From Streptomyces qinglanensis (GTDB lineage: Bacteria > Actinomycetota > Actinomycetes > Streptomycetales > Streptomycetaceae): 64,000 bases of DNA. Position numbers and translations under genes: made by a program. The notes under the pieces were generated by a model. It worked only from the letters and a program-made list of their open reading frames with translations, was not told the origin of the DNA and ran no database searches. Shown here piece by piece: positions 41,027 to 50,597 of the stretch. Every line of letters starts with the position of its first letter. The first letter of the stretch is position 1. The DNA lies in contig NZ_FOGO01000004.1 in NCBI RefSeq assembly GCF_900111245.1, positions 436,496 to 500,495 on the forward strand, read 5' to 3'.

Positions 41027-42372
41027 TGGCGGGCTGCGACTTCGGCTGGGTGCGCCCCACGGTCGGCGGGTACTGCGTGGGCGACGGGGAGGGCACGGGC
41101 CCGAAGGACCTCGGCGACAGCGCGTTCGACAACATCGCCGACAGCGCGGCCCAGGCGGCCGCGGACACCGTCAAGGCGCTCGGCAGCGCATGGACGGACA
41201 TCGACAGCCCCCTGCTGAGCTACGACAGCGGACCCGCGGCGTTCCTGCGCGGCTCCACCCTGTGGTTCACCTCCTTCACCGCCGTGCTGTGCCTGGTGAT
41301 CGCGGCCGGGCACATCGCCTGGCAGCGGCGCGGCGAACCCGGAAGGCAGGCCGTGCGGGGGCTGCTCAACCTGATCGTCGTCTCCTCGGCCGGGGTGGCG
41401 GCCGTCAACCTGCTGACCGTGGCCGGGGACAAGTTCAGCGTCTGGATCATCGACAGGTCGACCGGCTGCGAGCAGATCAGCGCCGCGGGAGAACCGGTCC
41501 AGCAGTGCGTGGACGAGTTCGACGACCGCGTCTCGGCCATGCTCGCGCTGGGCGGCACGGACTCCTCCTTCCTCGTGCTGATCATGTCCCTGCTGGTGAT
41601 CGGGGCCGGTCTGGTGCAGATCGCCCTCATGATCGCCCGGGTGGCGCTGCTGGTGATCCTCACCGGCACGCTTCCGTTGTCCGCCGCGGCCAGTTCCACC
41701 CCGTCCGGACGAGCCTGGTTCCGCAAGTCCGTCGGCTGGCTGCTCGCCTTCGTGCTCTACAAACCCACCGCGGCGGTCGTGTACGCGGCCGCGTTCTCCA
41801 TGGCCGGCAACACGCCGAAGGGGGAGGGCAACGAGATCATCTCCATGGTCTCGGGCGTCGTCCTGCTGGTGCTGGCCTGCTGCACCCTCCCCGCGCTGCT
41901 GCGCCTCGCCGCCCCCGCGGTGCAGGCGACGACCGCGGGCCTCGGCGGCGGCTCCTCCGCCCGCTCCGGCGGCGGCCGGGTCGTGGCCAGCGGCGCGCAG
42001 GCGGTACCGCAGTTGCGCGGACCCGCGGCCGGACGGTCGGTCTCCGGCGCCACCGTGAGCCGGGAGCGCGGGGACGCCACCGGCGCACGCAGCAGTCCGG
42101 GGCACGCCGCGAGCAGCCGCCGGCCCGCACAGGGCGCGGGCGGGACACAGGCGACGCCAGGATCCGAACACTCCGCCGCCGACCAGCGCGCGGGCCGGTC
42201 GCGTCCGGCCGCCCTGCTCGACCGGCCCGGAGAGGCGGAGCAGACCGCCCCGGGCGATCCCGCCGCCCCGGCCGACCCGGCGGCCGTCAAGGAGACGCTC
42301 TCCTCCGCGCTCTCGACGGCCGGCCACCGACACCGCGACGACCAGCAGGGGGAACCCCATGGCAGTGACTGA
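41026..42372 (+). CDS. VirB6/TrbL-like polytopic membrane protein (set A)
   Basis: 448 residues. About six membrane helices lie between residues 75 and 295 (STLWFTSFTAVLCLVIAAGH, LIMSLLVIGAGLVQIALMIA, RVALLVILTGTLPLSAAASS), followed by a 150-residue disordered C-terminal tail rich in Ser, Ala and Pro. The helix ARVALLVILTGTLPLSAAA next to WFRKSVGWLLAFVLYKP is shared with the set B protein. This is the channel-forming VirB6 slot. Its last 14 bases overlap the next gene. Confidence 0.85.
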   Translation: MAGCDFGWVRPTVGGYCVGDGEGTGPKDLGDSAFDNIADSAAQAAADTVKALGSAWTDIDSPLLSYDSGPAAFLRGSTLWFTSFTAVLCLVIAAGHIAWQRRGEPGRQAVRGLLNLIVVSSAGVAAVNLLTVAGDKFSVWIIDRSTGCEQISAAGEPVQQCVDEFDDRVSAMLALGGTDSSFLVLIMSLLVIGAGLVQIALMIARVALLVILTGTLPLSAAASSTPSGRAWFRKSVGWLLAFVLYKPTAAVVYAAAFSMAGNTPKGEGNEIISMVSGVVLLVLACCTLPALLRLAAPAVQATTAGLGGGSSARSGGGRVVASGAQAVPQLRGPAAGRSVSGATVSRERGDATGARSSPGHAASSRRPAQGAGGTQATPGSEHSAADQRAGRSRPAALLDRPGEAEQTAPGDPAAPADPAAVKETLSSALSTAGHRHRDDQQGEPHGSD

Positions 42373-43858
42373 AGGAACCGGCCCGCGCACCTACGGCAAC
42401 TTCCGCAAGCCGCGCGCCTCCGGACTGCGGGGCCTGTCGCTGGGGGCGACCATGCTGCTGTTCGGCGGCCTGATCGCCGTCGTCCTCGGCACGCTGGTCT
42501 CCGTGTGGATCGCGCTGGCCCTGGCCGTCGTGCTGGCGCTGGCCATGGCGCCGCTGGCGGTGCGCGACCGGCACGGCCGCACACTGATGCAGCGCGGCGC
42601 GGTACGGCTGGCCTGGTGGCGCACCACCTCCTCCGGCGGCAACCTCTACCGGTCCGGTCCGCTGGGCCGGGCAGGCAGCGGCACCTGCCGACTGCCGGGA
42701 CTGGCCGCCCAGTCGTCCCTGAGCGAGGCCCAGGACGGCTACGGCCGCCCGTTCGCCGTCCTCACCGTGCCCGCGACCAACCACCACACGGTAGTCGTCT
42801 CCTGCGACGCCGACGGCGCGGCGCTGGTCGACGAGCGGCAGGTCGACATCTGGGTGGCCCACTGGGGCCAGTGGCTCTCGGCGCTCGGCACCGAACCGGG
42901 GCTCGTGGCCGCCAGCGTCACCGTGGAGACCGCGCCCGACCCCGGCGTCCGGCTCCAGCAGGAGATCGGCGCCAACGCCGTCAACGACGCGCCGGATCTG
43001 GCGCGGGAGATGCTGCGCGACGTGGTCGCCGCCTATCCCAGCGGTTCGGCGCAGATCAGCACCCGGATCGCGCTGACCTACTCCGGTGCGCCCCGCGCCG
43101 GTGCGCCGCGCCGCAACGTCGAGGAGATGGCGGTGCACATCGGGACCCGGCTGCCGGGACTGACCGCCGGACTGTCCATGACCGGCGCGGGCACGGCCGT
43201 CCCGATGACGGCGACCGAACTCGCCGAGGCGGTGCGCGTCGCCTACGACCCGACCGTCGCGCAGTTGGTCGAGGAGGCGCGCGCCGCCGGAGGCACCGGA
43301 CTCACCTGGGACGAGGCGGGCCCGACCGCCGCGCAGGAGGAGTGGGACCACTACCGGCACGACGGGGTGCACAGCATCACCTGGGCCATGACCGAGGCCC
43401 CGCAGGGCGAGGTGTTCTCCAACGTGCTGACCGGGCTGGTGCAGCCCAGCCGCGACATCGCCCGCAAGCGGGTCACGCTGCTCTACCGTCCGCACAGCCG
43501 GGCCGAGGGCGCCCGTGTCGTCCAACAGGACTACAAGAACGCACTGTTCACCGCTCAGCAGCAGCCGATCGGCCGCGCCAGCGACGACGCGGAGGTGGTG
43601 GCGGCCCGGAAGGCGGCCGAGGAGCAGGCCCAGGGACACGGGGTGATCCAGTTCGGCATGCTGATCACCGCGACCGTCGACTCCGCCGAGGACCTGCCCC
43701 GGGCCACCGCTGCAGTGGACAACCTGGCTCCGGCCGCCCGCATCGCGGTCCGGCCCGCCTACGGTTCGCAGGCTGCGGCCTTCGCCGCGGCGCTGCCGCT
43801 GGGCCTGGTGCTGCCGCTGCACACCGCGCTGCCGCAGACGGTACGGGACGCGATGTAG
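42359..43858 (+). CDS. SCO6880-family protein (set A)
   Basis: 499 residues. It starts TYGNFRKPRASGLRGLSLGA and has two membrane helices (about 25-65) in the PrgI/VirB3 manner, followed by a large soluble domain (HTVVVSCDADGAALVDERQV, WLSALGTEPGLVAASVTVET, KRVTLLYRPHSRAEGA). I recognise it as the SCO6880 family named after the S. coelicolor protein. The soluble part looks like the N-terminal domain of VirB4/TraC without the ATPase. The separate ATPase gene follows 222 bases on. Membrane-attached, facing the cytoplasm. Confidence 0.88.
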   Translation: MAVTEGTGPRTYGNFRKPRASGLRGLSLGATMLLFGGLIAVVLGTLVSVWIALALAVVLALAMAPLAVRDRHGRTLMQRGAVRLAWWRTTSSGGNLYRSGPLGRAGSGTCRLPGLAAQSSLSEAQDGYGRPFAVLTVPATNHHTVVVSCDADGAALVDERQVDIWVAHWGQWLSALGTEPGLVAASVTVETAPDPGVRLQQEIGANAVNDAPDLAREMLRDVVAAYPSGSAQISTRIALTYSGAPRAGAPRRNVEEMAVHIGTRLPGLTAGLSMTGAGTAVPMTATELAEAVRVAYDPTVAQLVEEARAAGGTGLTWDEAGPTAAQEEWDHYRHDGVHSITWAMTEAPQGEVFSNVLTGLVQPSRDIARKRVTLLYRPHSRAEGARVVQQDYKNALFTAQQQPIGRASDDAEVVAARKAAEEQAQGHGVIQFGMLITATVDSAEDLPRATAAVDNLAPAARIAVRPAYGSQAAAFAAALPLGLVLPLHTALPQTVRDAM

Positions 43859-44080
43859 GTGCGGATCGCCATGGCGGTGCCCGGCGGATCCCGCGGCCCC
43901 GGCAAGGGGCTGCGCTGCTGCCCGCCCTGCCCCGCGGGCGCGGATCGCCCGGGCTTCGCAGCACGGGGGACGCGCCCGTGCGGGGCAGGCGGACTGCGCG
44001 CTCAGCCACCACGTACCCGCAGGCCGGGGGATCGGGCCAGGGGCACCCCCGGACACGGCCACACAGCACAGGAGGATTCG

Positions 44081-45568
44081 ATGGCACGCAAGGCCGAGAA
44101 GACGCGGGGACGCGGGGCCGACCCGAGCCTGCCGCAGGCCACCGCGCGGGGCTGGCCCGGCCGCGGCGGCGGCATGGTCGGATACGTCGATCCGGCACCC
44201 GAATGGCGCGGCACCTCCGTCCAGGTCTGCGGCCTGTGGCCGTTCGGGGCCGGAGCGGGGACCCCGATGGTGGGGGTCCCGCTCGGCCGCGACCTGGACT
44301 CGGGGGCCACGGTCTGCTGCGATCCGGTGAGCTGGTTCATGCGCACGGGCCTGCTGGCCAACCCGTCGATGTTCGTCCTCGGCCGCCCCGGACTCGGCAA
44401 GTCCACCGTGGTGCGGCGGATGGCGCTCGGCCTGTCCGGCTACGGTGTCCACCCGCTCATCTTCGGCGACCTCAAGCCCGACTACGTCGACCTCATCCGG
44501 GCGATCGGCGGGCAGGTCATCAGCCTGGGCCGGGGACGCGGGCATCTCAACGTCCTCGACCCGGGGGAGTCCACGGCGGCGGCCGCCCGGCTCACCGGGG
44601 ACGCGCGCCGGCAACTGCTGGCCGCCACCCACAGCCGCCGGTTGCACATGGTGTCCGCGCTGGTGACCATCCTGCGCTCGGAGCCGCCGAGCGACCGCGA
44701 GGAGACCGTGCTGGCCGCGGCGCTGGACGTCCTCGACGACCGGCACGGCGCCGGCCGGACACCGGTCCTGGCGGACCTGGTGCAGGTCATCAAGGAGGCC
44801 CCGGAGTCGGTGCGCGCCGTCGCCCTCGACCGCGGCGACATCACGCGCTACCGGGACATCACCGAGAACCTGGAGGCGTCGCTGACCGCGCTGCTGGGAG
44901 ACGGCCTGCTGGGCGACTCGTTCGCCCGCCCGACCACCGAGCCGATGAAACTCGACCGGCCGGTGTGCTTCGACGTCAGCAGCATCGACGACAGCGAGAC
45001 CCTGCTCCAGGCCGCCGCGCTGCTGTCCTGCTGGTCCTACGGGTTCGGTGCGGTCTCCACGGCGCACGCGCTCGCGGACGCCGGACTGGAGCCGCAGCGC
45101 AACCACTTCCTGGTGATGGACGAACTGTGGCGGGTGCTGCAGGCGGGCCGGGGGCTGGTCGACCGGGTCAACGCCCTCACCCGGCTGGACCGGCAGCGCG
45201 GCGTGGGCCTCGCCATGGTCACCCACACCATCGGCGACCTGCTCGCGCTGCCCACGGAGGAGGACCGCATCAAGGCGAAGGGCTTCGTCGAGCGTGCGGG
45301 CATGGTCGTCTGCGCCGGTCTGCCCCCGGCCGAGATGCCGCAGTTGGCCCAGGTGGTGGAGCTCACCGAGGTGGAGAAGCGGCTGCTGGTCGACTGGTCC
45401 ACGCCGCCGGCCTGGGACAGCTCCCGCAGCCGCCAGGCCGACCCGCCCGGCCTCGGCAACTTCCTGGTCAAGGTCGGCAGCCGTCCGGGCATCCCCGTCC
45501 ATGTGGACCTGACCGCCGGGGAACTGGACGTCAACAACACCAACAAGCGCTGGAACAAACCGGCCTGA
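44081..45568 (+). CDS. VirB4/TraC-type ATPase (set A)
   Basis: 495 residues, ATG preceded by AGGAGG. Walker A is GRPGLGKST (101-109) and Walker B with catalytic Glu is HFLVMDELWRVL; GLAMVTHTIGDLLAL matches the sensor region of VirB4/TraC ATPases. No membrane helix. It lacks the VirB4 N-terminal domain, which seems to be supplied by the SCO6880-type neighbour. The set B copy at 54990 is clearly related along the whole length. Powers assembly or transport. Confidence 0.92.
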   Translation: MARKAEKTRGRGADPSLPQATARGWPGRGGGMVGYVDPAPEWRGTSVQVCGLWPFGAGAGTPMVGVPLGRDLDSGATVCCDPVSWFMRTGLLANPSMFVLGRPGLGKSTVVRRMALGLSGYGVHPLIFGDLKPDYVDLIRAIGGQVISLGRGRGHLNVLDPGESTAAAARLTGDARRQLLAATHSRRLHMVSALVTILRSEPPSDREETVLAAALDVLDDRHGAGRTPVLADLVQVIKEAPESVRAVALDRGDITRYRDITENLEASLTALLGDGLLGDSFARPTTEPMKLDRPVCFDVSSIDDSETLLQAAALLSCWSYGFGAVSTAHALADAGLEPQRNHFLVMDELWRVLQAGRGLVDRVNALTRLDRQRGVGLAMVTHTIGDLLALPTEEDRIKAKGFVERAGMVVCAGLPPAEMPQLAQVVELTEVEKRLLVDWSTPPAWDSSRSRQADPPGLGNFLVKVGSRPGIPVHVDLTAGELDVNNTNKRWNKPA

Positions 45569-45618
45569 GCCCACGGCGGCCGGCCGGGGCGACCTCCCGG
45601 CCCCGCCGGTGAACCGTT

Positions 45619-45653
45619 CCGGCCTCCGATCCGTGAACAGAGGCGGAGGCCGG
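45619..45653 (+). terminator. Hairpin after set A ATPase gene
   Basis: Perfect 10-bp inverted repeat (45619-45628 and 45644-45653), loop of 15, 50 bases after the stop codon. It separates set A from the lectin gene, which would need its own promoter. Confidence 0.65.
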
Positions 45654-45843
45654 GCCCCCACCCGGGTCTCCGCCCGAGTCGGGCCCGGGGCGCGCTCCCC
45701 GTTCGGCGCCCCGGGCCCGGTCCGGCGACGGGGCGGGCCCGGTTGCGGGCTGCCGCGACGGCGGTTGAACCGATCCGTCCAGGAGCCCGTGTTCATCCGG
45801 GAGTTCGTTCGTCGCAAGCCGAGACGTCAGGAAGTGGTGCAAC

Positions 45844-47394
45844 ATGAGCGAGGACGGAGAAGCGCGGCCGCCCGGCGTGCCGCCGGGGCAGTCCGAGCCC
45901 GTCCCCTTCGACGTCGTCATCACCGGCGAGGGCGCCGCATCGATCGACGGCGAGCCGGTCCCGGTGCTCGGGGACCAGCCGCTGGACACCGCGATCCTCG
46001 ACACCCTGCACGGGTATGCGCAGCTTCGGGACGACCCGGTCACGGCGGCCATCTCCAATCCGGCGACGGGCTACGCGGTGCGCGTCGAGGTCGGCCCCGA
46101 CGGCTCCAGCCGCCTCGTGGGCCAGGACGGCGCGGCCGCCGACGCTGCGGAAGCCGACGCCGCGGCCGCCGACGCCAGGGAAGCCGACGCCGCGGCCCCG
46201 GCCCGACCGGCGCCGATGCCCTCGGCCGATCCCGCGGCGGGGGAGGGGCCGACCGTCCCGCAACCGGCGGCCGGGAACGGCGCACCGGCCGTCGCGGGCA
46301 GCGCGGCGGCCGCGCCCGCCGGGCAGCCGCGACCTGCTGAGGCCGCGGCCCGGTCGCGCACCGCCATGCCGTCGATCCCGCGGCCCTCGATCCCGCGCCC
46401 GTCGATGCCGTCGATGCCGTCGATACGGCGCCCGTCCCTCCCGGGGCGCTCGCCCGGCTCCGGGAAGGCCGCGGGCGGCGCGACGCGCGGCTCGGACGTG
46501 GAGTTCGTGCCCACCAGCCTGCTCAAGAAGCCGTGGGTGGTCGGAGGCGTGGCCGTCGCGGTGGCGGCGCTGGTCACCACGCCGCTGGCGCTGGCCGGGG
46601 CCAGCAGCGGGGGCACCGACCAGAAGGCGGACGGGAAGATCCGGGTCGAGGATCCGAAGGAGGAGCCGGACCGCGGCCCCGGCGGGTCGGTGCACCCTTC
46701 CCGCCCGCCCTACCCCAGCGGTTCCCCGTCCGGGTCTCCTTCGCCCAAGGACAAGGACGACGAGAAGGACAAGCCGAAGTCGGCGGACTCGAAGCCCGAG
46801 AAGTCCGACGACGACGCCGAGAGCGACGAGGACACCGCGAAGGACTCCGGCTCGTCCGACAAGAAGTCCTCCGGCGACAAGGACAAGCACGTCAAGAAGG
46901 CGCCGAAGCGCAGCCGCATCCCGCACGGGGTGACCATGGTCGTGAACCGGAAGACCGGCCGCTGCCTGGACGTGCCCGGCACCGGCAAGGGCAAGCCGGA
47001 CGGCCCGGTCCAGCAGGGCGCCTGCGACACCACCGCCGGGGCCCGGGGCGGCAACCAGCGGTGGAAGCTGGACCTGAAGGTGAAGGACGGCGGCCCCGGC
47101 AAGGCCGACCTCTACCTGATCCGCAACGTCAAGGACAACCTGTGCCTGGACCTGGCCGGATACGGTCCGGTGGCGGCGCGGGCGCCGGTGACCGAGTACC
47201 ACTGCCGTCCCAAGAACGACAACCAGCTCTGGTGGCTCGACAAGCGCTCCAACGGCACGTACTGGATCCGCAACCACGAGAGCGGCAACCAGTGCCTCGA
47301 TGTGGCGGGCGCCGGGGAGAAGACGAACGCCCGTCTGCTGATCTTCGGCTGTGACGACGCCGACGACCACCAGTGGCGCTTCAAGAAGCCGTGA
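45844..47394 (+). CDS. Head-domain, transmembrane, ricin-type lectin protein
   Basis: 516 residues. Residues 19-92 are the head domain shared with the proteins at 36517 and 63156 (VVITGEGAASIDGEPVPVLG, VEVGPDGSSRLVG). A disordered Ala/Pro region with repeated SIPRP and SMPS follows, then one membrane helix (231-252), a Lys/Asp-rich stalk and a C-terminal ricin-B beta-trefoil (about 365-516: GRCLDVPGTGKGKPDGPVQQ, NLCLDLAGYGP, NQCLDVAGAGEKTNARL, HQWRF). The head should be inside and the sugar-binding lectin outside. This could couple surface recognition to the secretion-like machine. Confidence 0.87.
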   Translation: MSEDGEARPPGVPPGQSEPVPFDVVITGEGAASIDGEPVPVLGDQPLDTAILDTLHGYAQLRDDPVTAAISNPATGYAVRVEVGPDGSSRLVGQDGAAADAAEADAAAADAREADAAAPARPAPMPSADPAAGEGPTVPQPAAGNGAPAVAGSAAAAPAGQPRPAEAAARSRTAMPSIPRPSIPRPSMPSMPSIRRPSLPGRSPGSGKAAGGATRGSDVEFVPTSLLKKPWVVGGVAVAVAALVTTPLALAGASSGGTDQKADGKIRVEDPKEEPDRGPGGSVHPSRPPYPSGSPSGSPSPKDKDDEKDKPKSADSKPEKSDDDAESDEDTAKDSGSSDKKSSGDKDKHVKKAPKRSRIPHGVTMVVNRKTGRCLDVPGTGKGKPDGPVQQGACDTTAGARGGNQRWKLDLKVKDGGPGKADLYLIRNVKDNLCLDLAGYGPVAARAPVTEYHCRPKNDNQLWWLDKRSNGTYWIRNHESGNQCLDVAGAGEKTNARLLIFGCDDADDHQWRFKKP

Positions 47395-47435
47395 GGCCCG
47401 GGCCCGACCGGGGAGCGCAGCGGTTACCGGCGTCG

Positions 47436-47460
47436 GCCGGGCCCCGCTCACGGGCCCGGC
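47436..47460. terminator. Hairpin between convergent lectin and SARP genes
   Basis: 9-bp perfect GC stem (47436-47444 and 47452-47460) with a 7-base loop, in the 173-bp gap between the two genes. Confidence 0.5.
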
Positions 47461-47567
47461 TCGCGGCCCCGCCGCCCAGCCTTCCGGCCCCCGCTGCGCC
47501 CACCGTCGGCCGCGCGGCGGGAGGGCCCGGCCCCCGGGCCGACCGGCACTCGGCGCCGACCGGAGGG

Positions 47568-50447
47568 TCAGCCCTGCGGTGCCCCGTCGGGCTCGCCGTC
47601 CAGCGAGCCGAGCTTCTCGCGGATGCCGGCGGCGTCCCGATGGTTGAACTCCTCCAGCAGCGCCAGGGCACGGCTCCAGTGCTTGCGCGCGGCATCCGGC
47701 GCACCGGTGGCGAGGTGGACGTCGCCGAGGTGGTCGATGGTCTGCGCCTCGCCCCACCGGTTGCCGACCGCCCGGTGCTTGGTGAGCGCGTGCTGGTAGT
47801 GCTCGATGGCCGCGTCGTGGTGCTGGAGGCGGTGGTGGACCGTCCCCAGGAAGTCCAGCGAGATGCCCTCCACCCAGGTGTTGTCGGTGGCGCGTTGGAC
47901 CTCCAGTGCCTGCTCCAGGTAGGTGCGCGCCTCGTCGAGCCGGTCGAGCCGCAGATGGGCCTCGCCCAGGTTGTTCAGGCAGATGCCCTCGCCCCAGCCG
48001 TGTCCCAGCGTCTGGTAGGTCTTCAGCGCCTTCCGCAGGTGTACCAGGGCCTCCTCGATCCGGCCGGCCCGCAGGCAGACGTCGCCGAGGTTGCCGGTGA
48101 TCCGCGAGGCGCCGCTCTCGTCGCCGAGCAGTTGCCAGGCGGCCAGCGCCTGGTGGTAGTGGTCGATGGCCTCGTCCAGCCTGCCCGCGTTGGTCAGCGC
48201 GTTGGCCACCCCGGTGAGTGCTTCGGCGGCGCCCTTCCGGTCACCGTCCCGGCGCGCCGCCGCCAGGCTCACGCGGTTGCAGGAGAGCCAGTCGTTGGTG
48301 TGGCTGCGCAGATAGAAGAAGCCCCACAGGGCCGCCGTCAGCCGCCAGGCGAGGGCGGAGTGGCCGCCGGCGGCGGCCTGGTTGATCGCCGCGATCAGGT
48401 TGGGGCGTTCGGCCGAGCACCACTTCAGCGCCTGGTCGTAGGTGGTGAACCGGGGCGCGACACAGCCCTCGGGCAGCGGCACCAGCGGCACCCGCGGCCG
48501 GTTCGGGGTGATGAACCGGGAGGCCGCGGCGGAGGCGTGCAGATACCAGATGAGGATCCGCTCGACCGCCTGCGCGCGCTCCGGCGCCGCCTCCTCGCAG
48601 TCTGCCTGCTCGTGGGCGTAGATCCGCAGCAGGTCGTGGAAGGCGTAGCGGCCGGGGAAGTGCTCGGTCAGCAGATGGGCGTGCGTGAGTTCGGTGAGCA
48701 GCCCGCGGGACTCGCGCAGGTCGAGGCCCGCCAGGGCGGCGGTGGCGGGCGCGGAGATGTCCGGTCCGGGCGCGGCGGCCAGCAACTGGAACAGCCGGGC
48801 GGCCGGGGCCGACAGCGCGTGGTACGACCACGAGAACACCGCGCGCACGTCGGTGCTGAGGTCGCCGCCGGTGAACGCGTCGAGGCTGCCGTGGTTGTCC
48901 CGCAGCTCCTCGGCGACCGCGTACAGCGGAAAACTGGGGTGGGTCGCGGCGCGCGCGGCGACGATGGCCAGCGCCAGGGGGAGCCGTGCGCAGCAGGCGA
49001 TGATCTCGTCCGCGGCCTCCGGCTCGGCCGCCATCCGGGCCGTACCGATCCGCCGGGCCAGGAAGTCGCGCGCGTCGGCGAGCGGGAGGGGGTTCAGGGT
49101 CAGCGGATGGGCTCCGTCGTTGGCGATCAGACCGGTGAGCTGGTTGCGGCTGGTGATGATGGCGAGGCAGCCGGGGCCGGTGGGCAGCAGGGGCCGCACC
49201 TGTTCGGTGTCCCGGGCGTTGTCCAGCAGCAGCAGGACCCGCCGGTCGGCGAGCAGACTGCGGAACAGCGCCGTGCGCCCGTCGGGGCGTTCGGGTATCT
49301 GCCCGGGGGGCACGCCCAGCGCGTCGAGGAACCCGTGGGTGGCCTCGTCCGGAACCATCGCCGACCCGGTCGCGTCGAAGCCCCGCAGGTTGACGTAGAG
49401 CTGGCCGTCGGGGAACCGGTGGGCGATCTCGTGCGCCCAGTGCACCGCCAGGGTGGTCTTCCCCACCCCCGCCATGCCGCCGATCGCACTGATCACCACC
49501 GCGTTCGGATGCCCGCCGTCGGCGGGCAGCAGGCTGTGCGTCTGGGCCAGTTCGCTCTCCCGGCCGGTGAAGACCGGCAGATCGGCGGGGAGTTGCGCCG
49601 GGCGGGCCGCAGCCGCCGGCTGCGGGGAGTCCGCCGCCGTGCCCTGGGAGGACTGCGCCGGGGCCGGCGCGCGCAGCGACGGATCGGCCGACAGCATCCG
49701 GGTGTGCAGGTCGACCAGGGCGGCGCCCGGCTCGACGCCCAGCTCCGAGATGAGCGTCCCGCGGATCTCGCCGTACGCGGCCAGGGCCTCGGCCTGCCGC
49801 CCGGACCGGTACAGCGCCAGCATGAGCAGCTCGTAGAGCCGTTCGCGCAGCGGGTTCCCGGTCGTCAGCGCCGTCAGCCCGGCGGCCACTTCCTCATGGC
49901 GCCCCAGCTCCAGGCCGAGGTCCAGATGGCTCTCGCAGGTGCTCAGCCATTGCTCGTCGAGCCGGTAGCGCTCGGCCGCGGCCAGCGGGCCCGGGACGCC
50001 GGCCAGCGGCCTGCCGTCCCACAGCTCCAGTGCCGCCTGCAGCAACTCGTCGGCGGCGCGCAGCGAACCGCCGGTGCGCAGCTTCTTCGCCTCGGCCACG
50101 CGTCGCTCGAACACGTCGAGATCGAAGCCGTCCTGGGCCACCCTGACGAGATAGCCGTCCGCGGAGGAGACGATCACTCGCGGAGCCTGCCCGGACTTCC
50201 GGCCCGGCTCCAGCACTTTGCGCAGCCGCGACACGTAGGTACGCAGCACGGTGACCGCACCTGACGGCGGGTCCTCGCCCCAGATGGCGTCGACCAGTTC
50301 GCCCACCGTCGCGGGCCGCCCGCGGCGCAGCAGCAGCGCGGCGAACACGGCACGTTGCTGCGGTGACCCGAGGGCCACCTCCTGCTCCCCGCACCAGGCT
50401 CGGACCGGTCCTAAAACAGCAACACGCAGGGAGGTCGTATGGCTCAC
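47568..50447 (-). CDS. AfsR-like SARP transcriptional regulator with NB-ARC and TPR domains
   Basis: 959 residues from the GTG at 50447 (another GTG lies two codons upstream). Residues 1-95 are an OmpR-like winged helix (LRVAVLGPVRAWCGEQEVAL, VTVLRTYVSRLRKVLE), 100-245 the bacterial activation domain (DLDVFERRVAEAKKL, GVEPGAALVDLHTRML), and about 285-560 an NB-ARC ATPase with Walker A GMAGVGKTTLA and Walker B RVLLLLDNARD. The rest is TPR repeats (AIDHYHQALAAWQLLGDESG, RITGNLGDVCLRAGRIEEAL). Such proteins activate clusters by direct-repeat binding. It sits inside the secretion-like locus and is its best candidate controller. Confidence 0.93.
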   Translation of the reverse strand: MSHTTSLRVAVLGPVRAWCGEQEVALGSPQQRAVFAALLLRRGRPATVGELVDAIWGEDPPSGAVTVLRTYVSRLRKVLEPGRKSGQAPRVIVSSADGYLVRVAQDGFDLDVFERRVAEAKKLRTGGSLRAADELLQAALELWDGRPLAGVPGPLAAAERYRLDEQWLSTCESHLDLGLELGRHEEVAAGLTALTTGNPLRERLYELLMLALYRSGRQAEALAAYGEIRGTLISELGVEPGAALVDLHTRMLSADPSLRAPAPAQSSQGTAADSPQPAAAARPAQLPADLPVFTGRESELAQTHSLLPADGGHPNAVVISAIGGMAGVGKTTLAVHWAHEIAHRFPDGQLYVNLRGFDATGSAMVPDEATHGFLDALGVPPGQIPERPDGRTALFRSLLADRRVLLLLDNARDTEQVRPLLPTGPGCLAIITSRNQLTGLIANDGAHPLTLNPLPLADARDFLARRIGTARMAAEPEAADEIIACCARLPLALAIVAARAATHPSFPLYAVAEELRDNHGSLDAFTGGDLSTDVRAVFSWSYHALSAPAARLFQLLAAAPGPDISAPATAALAGLDLRESRGLLTELTHAHLLTEHFPGRYAFHDLLRIYAHEQADCEEAAPERAQAVERILIWYLHASAAASRFITPNRPRVPLVPLPEGCVAPRFTTYDQALKWCSAERPNLIAAINQAAAGGHSALAWRLTAALWGFFYLRSHTNDWLSCNRVSLAAARRDGDRKGAAEALTGVANALTNAGRLDEAIDHYHQALAAWQLLGDESGASRITGNLGDVCLRAGRIEEALVHLRKALKTYQTLGHGWGEGICLNNLGEAHLRLDRLDEARTYLEQALEVQRATDNTWVEGISLDFLGTVHHRLQHHDAAIEHYQHALTKHRAVGNRWGEAQTIDHLGDVHLATGAPDAARKHWSRALALLEEFNHRDAAGIREKLGSLDGEPDGAPQG

Positions 50448-50597
50448 GTTCACGAGTTCGACTCTACCGAGGCCCGAACGATCCGGAAGCACCCGGTTGC
50501 ATTTCTCACCGAGAGGTTCCCGCCCGGACTTCGGAACGTGACGTGTTCGAGATCGTACCGGGAGGCACCGGTCGGATCCGGTGGCGGGACCCGCTTC

